A stretch of DNA of 34,567 bases. Origin: Bacillota bacterium (GTDB lineage: Bacteria > Bacillota > Clostridia > Christensenellales > SZUA-584). Below the pieces are notes generated by a model. That model was not told where the DNA came from. It did no database searches and worked only from the letters and a program-made list of their open reading frames with translations. The DNA lies in NCBI GenBank assembly GCA_023436525.1, contig JAEZIW010000039.1, forward strand, positions 1 to 34,567, given 5' to 3'. The position numbers and the translations under genes were made by a program. Of the stretch, positions 1 through 7,521 are shown one piece after another (positions within the stretch are counted from its first letter, which is position 1; each line of letters opens with the position of its first letter).

Positions 1-1
1 G

Positions 2-262
2 CATACGGATGATGTGCCGATACAGAACAGCCAATACAAGGATAATTGGGAGCTATCCAGCGCCAGATCGTATAGTGTTCTCGATTTTCTACTATCACAA
101 AATATAGACCCAAACAAAATGAGGCCGACATATCTTGGGGAATATCATCCTGTTGTTCCAAATGACAGTGAGGAACACAAGGCGCGTAATCGCCGAGTTG
201 ATTTCGTTATCGAAAGTATACTTAAGGATAATGCAAATCTATTAAAGAATATTGAGGAATAA
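2..262 (+). CDS. motB: Flagellar motor stator protein MotB, C-terminal part (5' end outside window)
   Basis: The open frame enters from the left edge and starts H-T-D-D-V-P-I, the peptidoglycan-binding signature of OmpA/MotB C-terminal domains. It continues with N..W.LS..R, VLDFL and a final N..EHKARNRRVDFVIES, matching the usual NR(R)V end of the domain. MotB anchors the stator to peptidoglycan and, with MotA, conducts ions to drive the flagellum. Only the last 86 or so residues are present, so the plug and transmembrane helix lie upstream. A second possible reading is another OmpA-like protein, but the immediate fliL-fliM-fliY neighbours make MotB by far the best call. Its 3' end carries the ribosome site of fliL. 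Confidence 0.9.
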   Translation, partial: HTDDVPIQNSQYKDNWELSSARSYSVLDFLLSQNIDPNKMRPTYLGEYHPVVPNDSEEHKARNRRVDFVIESILKDNANLLKNIEE

Positions 263-266
263 GCCT

Positions 267-665
267 ATGAAAAAGATTTTAATTATCGTCGGTGGAGTAT
301 TGGTGGTAGCGGGCGCTGCTGTCTATTTCTTGTTCTTGGCACCGCCGCCAGAGCCCGAAACGATGTTTTACGTGCCCGGTGACTATTTTGTGACCAACAT
401 TGCGGACAGCACACGGCTTTTAAAGGCCACGATCGTGCTGGAGATATCCACAACGCAGAAAGACGAGGTTACCAAGTATTTAACTGAGAATAATCATATT
501 CTGCGCGATGTCATCGTTTTCACGCTGCGAAGCAAAACCGAAGAGGAACTGAGAAGCCAAGGGATTGAAGATCAGCTGCGAACAGAGATAGTGAGAAATT
601 TGAAGGAAAAGATGGGGCTTGACTATATTACAACGATCTATTTTAATGATTATGTGATACAATAG
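267..665 (+). CDS. fliL: Flagellar basal body-associated protein FliL
   Basis: This 132-residue protein has one N-terminal membrane helix (about residues 4-24) followed by a Pro-rich PPPEPE spacer and a periplasmic-type domain. The ends of the domain, RTEIVRNLKEKMG and I..IYFNDYVIQ, match FliL. FliL sits around the stator near the basal body and supports torque and motility. I chose ATG 267 rather than the in-frame TTG at 252, because GAGG at 254-257 sits about 9 nt before 267. It begins 4 bp after motB stops and is followed 31 bp later by fliM, so it is mid-operon. The length is normal for Firmicute FliL. Confidence 0.93.
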   Translation: MKKILIIVGGVLVVAGAAVYFLFLAPPPEPETMFYVPGDYFVTNIADSTRLLKATIVLEISTTQKDEVTKYLTENNHILRDVIVFTLRSKTEEELRSQGIEDQLRTEIVRNLKEKMGLDYITTIYFNDYVIQ

Positions 666-696
666 TGTAAACGGCTGCTCTCAAAGGAGAACAAAC

Positions 697-1707
697 TTGG
701 CGAACATTTTATCGCAAAATGAAATAGATGAACTGCTGAGCGTTTTAACGTCGGGCAAAGACTCCCATGTGGAGGAAGCACCGGTTGATGACACGCAGAC
801 TGTAAAAAAATACGATTTCCGCACCGCCAACAAATTCTCCAAGGAACAGATGAGAACGCTCCATTTTATTTACGATACTTATGCGAGCCGTCTTTCAACG
901 TATCTTTCCGGTACATTGCGAGCCTTATGCGAAGTGGACGTGATTTCTATTGAGGAACAGTCTTTTTCTGAGCTCAGCAACTCCATGCCCTCACCGGTGG
1001 TGGTATCCATCATCAGTATGCCGCCGCTGCAGGGCAATTCGCTTTTTGTGATTTCATCCGCAGTGTCTTACGAGATTGTCAGCCGCCTGCTTGGCGGAGC
1101 GGGAGAAATGCAAGCCTTTGATAAACCGTTTACTGAGATTGAGCTGTCTTTAATGGAACGCATCATAAGAAAAATGCTTAACCTCATGAACGAGTCATGG
1201 GAAAAGATCAACAAAGTTGATGTGCGGCTTGAGAGAATTGAAACCAGCTCGCAATATGTGCAAATTGTATCCTCCAATGAGCCGATTGCCATTATCACCA
1301 TGAATGTGAAGATTGGAGGCATCTCTGATATTATCAACATTTGTATTCCCAACGTAGCGGTGCAGCCGATTGCCAAGAAGCTGGTTATGAAAACGTGGTA
1401 TGCGGAACAGGATTTCAGCAAGCGCTCGCTGAATGTTAACGAATTACAGCAAGGGCTGTCGGGTGTAACATTAACGATGAGCACCGTATTTAATCAAATT
1501 GAAGCCACTGTTCGTGACATACTGAACACGCAGGTTGGCGATGTGATAAAAATAGAACACAGCATACACACGCCGGTGACGGTAAAAGTTGAGCATATCC
1601 CCAAGTTTAAAGGGTTTGTTGGTATGCAGGGTTCAAACTTTGCTGTCAAAATCGTGGATATTTTGGAGGAGGGTCTAGCGGATGAGTCAGATGCCGGGCA
1701 GCGATAG
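697..1707 (+). CDS. fliM: Flagellar motor switch protein FliM
   Basis: This 336-residue C-ring protein sets rotation direction when CheY-P binds. The N-terminal CheY-binding peptide is present (LSQNEIDELL, residues 5-14). The CheC-like middle domain follows with the GGAGE motif near residue 133, and a C-terminal SpoA/FliN-like domain comes after about residue 245. The start is TTG at 697, backed by AAAGGAGA at 684-691; the protein then reads MANILSQNEID, typical for FliM. It overlaps fliY by 26 bp, indicating translational coupling. Confidence 0.96.
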   Translation: MANILSQNEIDELLSVLTSGKDSHVEEAPVDDTQTVKKYDFRTANKFSKEQMRTLHFIYDTYASRLSTYLSGTLRALCEVDVISIEEQSFSELSNSMPSPVVVSIISMPPLQGNSLFVISSAVSYEIVSRLLGGAGEMQAFDKPFTEIELSLMERIIRKMLNLMNESWEKINKVDVRLERIETSSQYVQIVSSNEPIAIITMNVKIGGISDIINICIPNVAVQPIAKKLVMKTWYAEQDFSKRSLNVNELQQGLSGVTLTMSTVFNQIEATVRDILNTQVGDVIKIEHSIHTPVTVKVEHIPKFKGFVGMQGSNFAVKIVDILEEGLADESDAGQR

Positions 1708-2764
1708 TGATCCCGTCAATAACGATATGGAAATGACACTCTCTGATCAGGAAAAGGATACACTCGGAGAGATCGGCAATATATGCATGGGAACGTCGGC
1801 AACCACGTTATCGACGCTGCTGGGCAAACGCGTGAATATCACCACGCCGCGCGTGAGCACCTGCAGGGGCTGTGAGTATCTGAACGATTACGAAAGGCCA
1901 ACGGTTGCAACCGAGGTTTCTTACACACAGGGCATTGACGGCACCAATGTTTTTTTACTTAAGAAGGAAGACGCTCTGGCTATCACGCAGGTTTTGGTGG
2001 GGCCGGATGCGGATGTCGAAGAGCTTTATTTAAGTGCCATCAGCGAAGTGATGAACCAAATGGTTGGGTCGTCGTCCACGTCGCTTGCTGATCTGTTGCA
2101 TGTGAGCATTAATATTTCACCGCCGGTTGTTCGCGAGCTCACACGTGACACAGTAACGGTTTCAGACGGCGAACTGCTGATAAGAGTCAGTTTTCGTCTG
2201 GAAATTGAAGATCTGCTGGTTAGTAACCTTGTGCAGATTATGCCCTTTGAATTCGGAAAAAATCTTGCGCGAAAGCTGATTGGTGATGTACCGGAACCGG
2301 CTCCGCCGCCACCAGCAGCGCCGCCGACACCACCGGCCCCGCCGCCACAGCCGGCAAGGCCTGTGCAAACAGCACCGCCGATGGCCCAAGCACCGGCGGC
2401 AAACGAAAAGGATGATATACGGATGCGAAACGAAGAGAAGGTAGAATTAAAAGCGGTTAAATTCGAATCGTTTGATAACAGAGGCAGCGACTATTCAATG
2501 CATCCCGAAACGGTCAAGAACATTGATCTGATTATCGATGTGCCGCTTCATGTAACGGTGGTTCTGGGGAAAACCCGCAAGAGCATCAAAGAAATTTTAG
2601 AGTTTAACCGCGGGTCGATCATCGTTCTTGACAGGCTGGCGGGCGAGATGGTTGACGTGCTTGTGAACGGCAAGCTGTTTGCCAAAGGCGAGGTTGTGGT
2701 CATCGACGATAATTACGGTGTCCGCATCACGGAAATTACATCGGAACAAAACAAAGAGACCTAA
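1682..2764 (+). CDS. fliY: Flagellar motor switch phosphatase FliY
   Basis: FliY is a C-ring component that also dephosphorylates CheY-P. The N-terminal CheC-like region has both phosphatase signatures: E30-x-x-N33 (GEIGNICMG) and E122-x-x-N125 (SEVMNQMVG). A Pro/Ala-rich linker spans about residues 203-240. The C-terminal SpoA (FliN) domain (about 275-355) contains IDVPLHVTVVLGKTRKSIKEIL. At 360 residues it has full FliY length, longer than FliN. ATG 1682 follows GGAGGAGGG inside the end of fliM. Unlike Bacillus subtilis FliY, the N-terminus lacks an obvious EIDALL-type CheY-binding peptide. It is the last gene of the operon here, because a terminator follows directly. Confidence 0.94.
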   Translation: MSQMPGSDSDPVNNDMEMTLSDQEKDTLGEIGNICMGTSATTLSTLLGKRVNITTPRVSTCRGCEYLNDYERPTVATEVSYTQGIDGTNVFLLKKEDALAITQVLVGPDADVEELYLSAISEVMNQMVGSSSTSLADLLHVSINISPPVVRELTRDTVTVSDGELLIRVSFRLEIEDLLVSNLVQIMPFEFGKNLARKLIGDVPEPAPPPPAAPPTPPAPPPQPARPVQTAPPMAQAPAANEKDDIRMRNEEKVELKAVKFESFDNRGSDYSMHPETVKNIDLIIDVPLHVTVVLGKTRKSIKEILEFNRGSIIVLDRLAGEMVDVLVNGKLFAKGEVVVIDDNYGVRITEITSEQNKET

Positions 2765-2765
2765 A

Positions 2766-2790
2766 AAAACGCCCCGATATGGGGTGTTTT
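2766..2790. terminator. Bidirectional intrinsic terminator between fliY and the SASP gene
   Basis: The arms AAAACGCCCC (2766-2775) and GGGGTGTTTT (2781-2790) form a 10-bp stem with a 5-nt loop. The A-rich and T-rich flanks give each strand a U-tract, so it can end both the flagellar operon (+) and the SASP gene (-). Confidence 0.9.
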
Positions 2791-2821
2791 AAGTTTACAT
2801 TCGCTTATTACTTGGCTTTGA

Positions 2822-3040
2822 TTAAAGACCTTTTTGTTTTTCGGCCATTTGAATCATGCGCTTCACCATTTCGCCGCCAATCGGCCCGCCCTGGGCACCG
2901 TTGACTTTGGCAGGCAGATCGCCTTTATATTCATCGTTGTTTTCTTTGCAATACTGCGTCATGCCGATTTCGTTAGCGCATTCCAGTTTAAATTTCGTCC
3001 ACGGATGATCGGGACCGTATTTTCTTTTTCCTGATGCCAT
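2822..3040 (-). CDS. Divergent alpha/beta-type small acid-soluble spore protein
   Basis: This 72-residue protein carries the SASP core. The first helix region is W..FK.ECANEIGM and the second is GGPIGGEMVKRMIQMAEKQ, the conserved DNA-binding half. SASPs coat spore DNA in its A-form and are degraded by GPR at germination. The start at 3040 (MASGKRKYG) is set by AGAAAGGA upstream; an in-frame ATG 24 bp further up lacks support. It is odd in having KLECANE where the GPR site is normally E-[IF]-A-S-E, and about 15 extra residues (N-N-D-E-Y-K-G-D-L-P) between the two helices. It stands alone and is convergent with the flagellar operon. Confidence 0.85.
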   Translation of the reverse strand: MASGKRKYGPDHPWTKFKLECANEIGMTQYCKENNDEYKGDLPAKVNGAQGGPIGGEMVKRMIQMAEKQKGL

Positions 3041-3167
3041 TTCTTTATTCCTTTCTGCTTGCAATACATTTTTTCTTGAGCTTAGTTTTTGCAGAAACGG
3101 AAAAAATAAAGCTGTTAATTATACACAGGCTAATGAAAGATAATATAGATAAGCTATCCAAAAAATT

Positions 3168-3614
3168 TTAAAACACAGAAAAATCCTTGTTTTCTTCTGT
3201 TGGTTTTTTATCGACAAAAGTGTTTTTTACACGCACGGATTTAAATAAGTAAATTGTCCAAAGAATGCGCCCCAGCATGGAACCGATCATTTGCCCGTCA
3301 GCAGTACCGATGATTGCGAACAAACATATTATTATCACCACAGAGATACAGGTTTGTATAAGGTACATGAGTCTGAATCGGATATCTTTGCGGAATATGA
3401 AAATGAGAATCACAATTGAAAGTATAATTGTGTTGAGATAATCAATGGTCAATAAAGACCCCAAACCAAAATCGACATATTGCCAAACTTCTGAATACTG
3501 AAAAAATTGAACAGTACCCAATATAATACTGGCAAACAAACCAATGAGAATAAGAACAAACCATCCGCCGAAGCCTTGCGGCTGCTTTTCTTCAAGCACA
3601 GTATCGTCATTCAT
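3168..3614 (-). CDS. DUF2569-like four-helix membrane protein
   Basis: This 148-residue protein has four predicted membrane segments at about residues 16-38, 50-72, 82-103 and 106-126. The N-terminus GFGGWFVLILIGL and the end RILWTIYLFKSVRVKNTFV resemble the DUF2569 family, which usually ends with W..Y...S.RVK.TF. No function is established for the family. ATG 3614 follows AGAGGA with 8-nt spacing. The gene is more AT-rich than its neighbours and has no operon partner. The C-terminal tail (KKPTEENKDFSVF) is polar and probably cytoplasmic. Confidence 0.65.
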   Translation of the reverse strand: MNDDTVLEEKQPQGFGGWFVLILIGLFASIILGTVQFFQYSEVWQYVDFGLGSLLTIDYLNTIILSIVILIFIFRKDIRFRLMYLIQTCISVVIIICLFAIIGTADGQMIGSMLGRILWTIYLFKSVRVKNTFVDKKPTEENKDFSVF

Positions 3615-3802
3615 GAGCCCAATCCTCTTTTAATATATTTATTGTTTTGTGTTGATAATTGGAGAAAGTGTAATCAAACTTGATGACAATACTTCTTGCC
3701 ATCTATATCTATTAGTATACAACATAACATATCTTGAGTAAATAAAAGAAATAATAATAAAAAATGTATTTTGAAATTAAGTGATATAGTTACAGAAAAC
3801 CG

Positions 3803-3833
3803 TTCACACTTAAACTATAGTTTGAATTGTGAA
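3803..3833. promoter_or_regulatory. Long inverted repeat upstream of the ferredoxin/CoADR operon
   Basis: The outer arms TTCACA (3803-3808) and TGTGAA (3828-3833) flank a perfect 12-bp palindrome AAACTATAGTTT (3812-3823). Together they give a 31-bp near-continuous dyad ending about 36 bp before the ferredoxin ATG. It is either a repressor operator or an mRNA leader hairpin. No T-tract follows, so it is not a terminator. The regulator is unknown. Confidence 0.55.
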
Positions 3834-3869
3834 ATAAATATCGATTCGACTTCTCAAGGGGTGTTATAT

Positions 3870-4061
3870 ATGAAATTAGAAGTCTTGAAGCACAAATGTC
3901 CGCAAAATCATTCGTGTCCGTCCATCCGGGTCTGTCCCGCGGATGCGTTATCTCAGCAGGGTTACAATGCGCCTGATGTGAATCAGGACAAATGCATCGA
4001 GTGCGGAAAATGCGTGCGTTTTTGCCCGATGGGTGCGCTGTCATTACAGGAAGAGAGGTAA
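3870..4061 (+). CDS. Small ferredoxin-like 4Fe-4S protein with non-standard first Cys motif
   Basis: This 63-residue protein has a normal cluster motif C42-x2-C45-x2-C48-x3-C52-P. Its first motif is unusual, C10-x5-C16-x5-C22-P, with only seven cysteines in total. ATG 3870 follows AAGGGG (3856-3861) and gives MKLEVLKHKCPQNHSCPS; upstream in-frame starts have no ribosome site. It ends 4 bp before the flavoprotein gene, whose ribosome site it contains, so the two are co-translated. By position it probably passes electrons to or from that enzyme. Which residues hold a second cluster is unclear from sequence; a His (H14) lies inside the first motif. Confidence 0.85.
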   Translation: MKLEVLKHKCPQNHSCPSIRVCPADALSQQGYNAPDVNQDKCIECGKCVRFCPMGALSLQEER

Positions 4062-4065
4062 ACAT

Positions 4066-6516
4066 ATGAAAGTTATTATTGTGGGCGGTGTGGCCGGCGG
4101 GGCCAGCTGCGCGGCGCGTTTAAGGCGGCTCGATGAGTCTGCCGAAATCATCATGATTGAGAAAGGGCCGTATATCTCGTTTGCAAATTGCGGGCTTCCT
4201 TATCACATTGGCGGCGTGATTGACAAGCGTGAAAAGCTGCTGCTGCAAACGCCCGAATCGTTCAATGCGCGGTTTAATGTGGATGTGCGCGTTAACAGTG
4301 AAGTAAAAAGCATCAACAGAGCCAATAAAACCGTATCGGTTGTTCGTGATGGGCATGCGTATGACGAAAGCTACGACGTGCTTGTGCTGTCTCCGGGATC
4401 GACGCCGATCGTGCCGAATCTTCCCGGGATAAACAGCGATAAAGTCAAGCAGCTTTGGAACATACCCGATATGGACGCCATTATTGCAACCATGCGAGAG
4501 GCGCAGGCGCAAACCGCCGTGGTGGTGGGCGGCGGCTTTATCGGCATCGAAATGGCGGAAAACCTGAAGCACGCGGGGCTTTCGGTGACCCTGGTCGAAA
4601 TGCTCGATCAGGTGATGGCGCCTGTTGATTATGAGATGGCGCAGATTCTTCATAAACATCTGGCGGATAACGGTGTGACGCTGGCACTGGGTGAACGCGT
4701 GGAGCGTTTTGACGAGACAGCAACCGGCGTTATGGTGGTGACGGATAAACACAGCATTCCTGCGGATATTGTGATTCTGGCTATCGGGGTGCGTCCCAAT
4801 TCGTCTTTGGCAATTGACAGCGGCCTAAAAACGAATGAACGCGGCGGCATCGTGGTGGATGAACATTTAAAAACCTCAGATGAAAACATATACGCGGTGG
4901 GTGATGCGATTGAAGTGGAAAACTTTGTGACACGGGAAAAAACGATGATACCGCTCGCGGGCCCGGCCAATAAAATGGGCCGTATGGCCGCAGACAACAT
5001 CTGCGGGATGAAGAGGACATACAAAGGCACACTCGGGTCGTCGGTGGCTAAGGTGTTTGATATGACGGTGGCATCCACCGGGCTCAACGAGAAGCAGCTG
5101 AAAAGCGCGGGCAAAAAGCTGCATGAGGATTTTGGTGTGATAATCATTCATCCGCTGTCTCACGCGGGCTATTACCCGGGCGGCATGCCGCTGACGCTGA
5201 AGCTGCTGTTCGCAAAACCTGACGGACGTGTGCTGGGTGCGCAGGCTGTTGGCTATAAGGGTGTCGAAAAGCGCATTGATGTGGTGGCAGCGGCCATGCA
5301 TTTCAATGCCACCGTTTATGATCTGGAACAGCTTGAGCTCTGTTATGCGCCGCCATTCTCGTCCGCGAAAGACCCGGTGAACATGGCGGGCTACTCGGCA
5401 GATAATATTCTGTCCGGCGTGCTGAAAAACATCACCTTCGGGGAGCTCAAAGCGCTGGGCGGTGATGTGGTGTTTATCGATGTGCGCACACCTGCCGAGG
5501 TGTCGATGGGCGCGATACCCGGCAGCATTAATATTCCCGTAGACAGCTTCCGGGAGAAGATGCAGACGCTCGACAAAAATAAAACCTATATCGTTTACTG
5601 TGCTGTGGGCATAAGAGCGTATATTGCGGCGCGCTTGATGAACCAAAACGGTTTTAAGGATGTGCGTAATCTGGCGGGCGGATACACAACGTACCGTATC
5701 GCCAGCAAGGATTACACAATGAGCGCGGATGCGCCGAAACCCGCCAAGCCTCAAAAAAGCGTGCCAAAAGCGGCACCGGGCAATACCATGAAAGTGGATG
5801 CGTGCGGACTGCAATGCCCCGGCCCCGTCATCAAGCTGTATGAAGCCATGCTGGATGCCAAGGACGGTGACGTGATCAACATCACCGCGACCGATCCCGG
5901 TTTTTTTGCGGATGCGGCTTCATGGTGTGCGCGCACGCAAAACACGTATTTGAAGGGTGAGAAAACCGATGCCGGTTTTTCTGTCTGGATAAAGAAAGGC
6001 ATTGAAGAAGGCGATAAATCGGGCGATATACTTAAGAACAGCGCCGGGAACGACAAATCCATGGTGGTGTTCAGCGGAGACATGGATAAAGCGCTCGCGA
6101 GCTTCATTATTGCGAACGGTGCGGCGGCGATGGGCCGCCGCGTAACGATGTTCTTCACGTTTTGGGGGCTCAACATACTGCGCCGCCATGAAAAGGTGAA
6201 GGTGAAAAAAACATTCATAGAGAAGATGTTTGGGGCGATGATGCCGCGCGGCACAGCAAAGCTCAAGCTATCCAAAATGAACATGATGGGCATGGGCTCT
6301 AAGATGATGAAGGGCATCATGAGAAAGAAAAATGTCGCGACGTTGGATCAGCTGATTGCGCAGGCAAAGAAGAGCGGGGTGCGGCTGGTGGCGTGCACGA
6401 TGTCGATGGATGTGATGGGTATTCATCACGAGGAGTTGATAGACGGCGTGGAGCTGGCCGGTGTGGCCTCTTACCTCGGCGCGGCCGAGAGCAGCGATAC
6501 AAACCTGTTCATCTAG
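4066..6516 (+). CDS. Four-domain sulfur oxidoreductase: CoA-disulfide reductase-like, rhodanese, TusA, DsrE-like
   Basis: This is an 816-residue fusion. Residues 1-450 form a pyridine nucleotide-disulfide oxidoreductase of the CoA-disulfide/NADH-dependent persulfide reductase group: FAD motif GGVAGG (7-12), the single redox Cys in SFANC42GLPYH, NAD-binding GGGFIG (155-160) and YAVGD near 275. Residues about 460-550 are a rhodanese domain with catalytic C512 (YCAVGIR). Residues 576-645 are a TusA/SirA domain with C584-P-G-P. Residues about 666-816 are a DsrE/DsrF-like domain with a conserved-type Cys at 777. Likely role: reducing persulfides or CoA/glutathione-type disulfides and relaying sulfane sulfur between Cys residues of one chain. 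ATG 4066 follows GAAGAGAGG. No frameshift is seen. Confidence 0.93.
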   Translation: MKVIIVGGVAGGASCAARLRRLDESAEIIMIEKGPYISFANCGLPYHIGGVIDKREKLLLQTPESFNARFNVDVRVNSEVKSINRANKTVSVVRDGHAYDESYDVLVLSPGSTPIVPNLPGINSDKVKQLWNIPDMDAIIATMREAQAQTAVVVGGGFIGIEMAENLKHAGLSVTLVEMLDQVMAPVDYEMAQILHKHLADNGVTLALGERVERFDETATGVMVVTDKHSIPADIVILAIGVRPNSSLAIDSGLKTNERGGIVVDEHLKTSDENIYAVGDAIEVENFVTREKTMIPLAGPANKMGRMAADNICGMKRTYKGTLGSSVAKVFDMTVASTGLNEKQLKSAGKKLHEDFGVIIIHPLSHAGYYPGGMPLTLKLLFAKPDGRVLGAQAVGYKGVEKRIDVVAAAMHFNATVYDLEQLELCYAPPFSSAKDPVNMAGYSADNILSGVLKNITFGELKALGGDVVFIDVRTPAEVSMGAIPGSINIPVDSFREKMQTLDKNKTYIVYCAVGIRAYIAARLMNQNGFKDVRNLAGGYTTYRIASKDYTMSADAPKPAKPQKSVPKAAPGNTMKVDACGLQCPGPVIKLYEAMLDAKDGDVINITATDPGFFADAASWCARTQNTYLKGEKTDAGFSVWIKKGIEEGDKSGDILKNSAGNDKSMVVFSGDMDKALASFIIANGAAAMGRRVTMFFTFWGLNILRRHEKVKVKKTFIEKMFGAMMPRGTAKLKLSKMNMMGMGSKMMKGIMRKKNVATLDQLIAQAKKSGVRLVACTMSMDVMGIHHEELIDGVELAGVASYLGAAESSDTNLFI

Positions 6517-6554
6517 TTGTATCGAGAAACATACGACTTCGTTCAACAATAAGA

Positions 6555-6584
6555 AAAGGCCTGTACCGCGTGATACAGGCCTTT
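6555..6584. terminator. Bidirectional intrinsic terminator
   Basis: AAAGGCCTGTA (6555-6565) pairs with TACAGGCCTTT (6574-6584) in a perfect 11-bp stem with an 8-nt loop. It lies between the convergent sulfur-enzyme gene (+) and the membrane-protein gene (-) and can serve both. Confidence 0.92.
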
Positions 6585-6590
6585 AACAAA

Positions 6591-7301
6591 TTACATATCC
6601 TGAGTCGTACTGCCGCTGTCATCCGGGGGAGCTGTCGGCTGCGGCTGGCCTGCTGCCTGCTCTGTCGATTGGGGCTGAGCAGCAGGCGCAGGCGGCTGTG
6701 AATAGCCCTGCTGAGGATAACTCTGATTTGGTTGTTGACCGTAGCCTTGATACGGTTGCTGCACATAGCCCTGCGGCGGCTGGCCATAGCCTTGGTACGG
6801 CTGCTGCGGGTAGCCATAGCCCGGATACGACTGATAAGGCGGCTGGCCGTAGCCTTGATAAGGCTGACCATAGGGAACCGAAAAGGCTTTCGGGCCGCTG
6901 AATGCAATAATGGCGGCAATGACGGACAGCAATTCTATTATCAATATGAAAACACCAAACAACAAACCGGCACTGTCATAATCATAATAGGACGCCATCG
7001 CTGACCCGATAACGCTGATAAGAGACACGATAAGCAGCGGCAGGCTGGACACCATCATCATCACGCCGCCGGCTATCCGGTGGCTGCCGACAACACAGCC
7101 GCCGACAAGATTGACGATGGTGACGACAAACACCAACCCGAATATGATCCCAATCATGCTCGTTCCCGCAGAAAAGTTTAACATATAAGTAACAGAGGAA
7201 GCGACCAAACCGCCAAGGAGCAAAATGATACCAAGAATAATGTTGAATATGCCTGCAACAAGACCCATGATAAATGCAGATGTTTTTCCTTTTTTATTCA
7301 T
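6591..7301 (-). CDS. Four-TM membrane protein with Tyr/Gly/Gln/Pro repeat tail
   Basis: This 236-residue protein has four hydrophobic segments in residues 8-133 (a DUF4064-like layout). They are followed by a low-complexity tail of about 100 residues built from imperfect units such as PYQGYGQPP and QSYPGYGYPQ, ending in a Pro/Gln/Ala stretch. I chose ATG 7301 because GGAGGC precedes it with good spacing; an ATG four codons upstream overlaps that site. Tails of this type occur on many Gram-positive membrane proteins, but no function is known. The repeats are purely coding, visible in DNA as recurring GCCTTGATACGG-like blocks on the plus strand. It is monocistronic. Confidence 0.7.
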   Translation of the reverse strand: MNKKGKTSAFIMGLVAGIFNIILGIILLLGGLVASSVTYMLNFSAGTSMIGIIFGLVFVVTIVNLVGGCVVGSHRIAGGVMMMVSSLPLLIVSLISVIGSAMASYYDYDSAGLLFGVFILIIELLSVIAAIIAFSGPKAFSVPYGQPYQGYGQPPYQSYPGYGYPQQPYQGYGQPPQGYVQQPYQGYGQQPNQSYPQQGYSQPPAPAAQPQSTEQAAGQPQPTAPPDDSGSTTQDM

Positions 7302-7472
7302 ATTAGCCTCCAATAAAATTGGTGAAAGCCATCATTGAGATGGCAGAAAAAACAGGATACGCTTAAATTGACAAAATAATTCTACCTTATGAACACAGTT
7401 GCGTCAAACGGTTTCGGTTTGCCCCCAGAAAACTTTACATAATTTCATTTTGGCCGGGCCCGGCGTAAAAGC

Positions 7473-7502
7473 TTGGTTTGGCCGAGTAAAATATGATATA
7501 AT
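7473..7502 (+). promoter_or_regulatory. Candidate promoter of rex
   Basis: A perfect -10 TATAAT (7497-7502) lies 18 bp after TTGGTT (7473-7478). Transcription would start near 7509, almost at the ribosome site, leaving a very short leader. A GC-only 12-bp palindrome GCCGGGCCCGGC lies at 7453-7464, just upstream of the -35. Confidence 0.5.
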
Positions 7503-7521
7503 AAACAGAAAGGAGGGGCGT

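Noticed and set aside
4876..5814. 312-residue open frame on the minus strand inside the sulfur enzyme
   Set aside because: It is a shadow of the GC-rich third positions of a clearly recognisable protein; no ribosome site or homology.
6610..6880. CRISPR-like short repeats
   Set aside because: The repeats are in frame and encode a Tyr/Gly/Gln/Pro tail; there are no unique spacers of constant length and no cas genes.
7453..7464. GC-only palindrome GCCGGGCCCGGC as a terminator
   Set aside because: No T-tract and no gene ending nearby; too short and loop-free. It is noted only as a possible operator beside the rex promoter.
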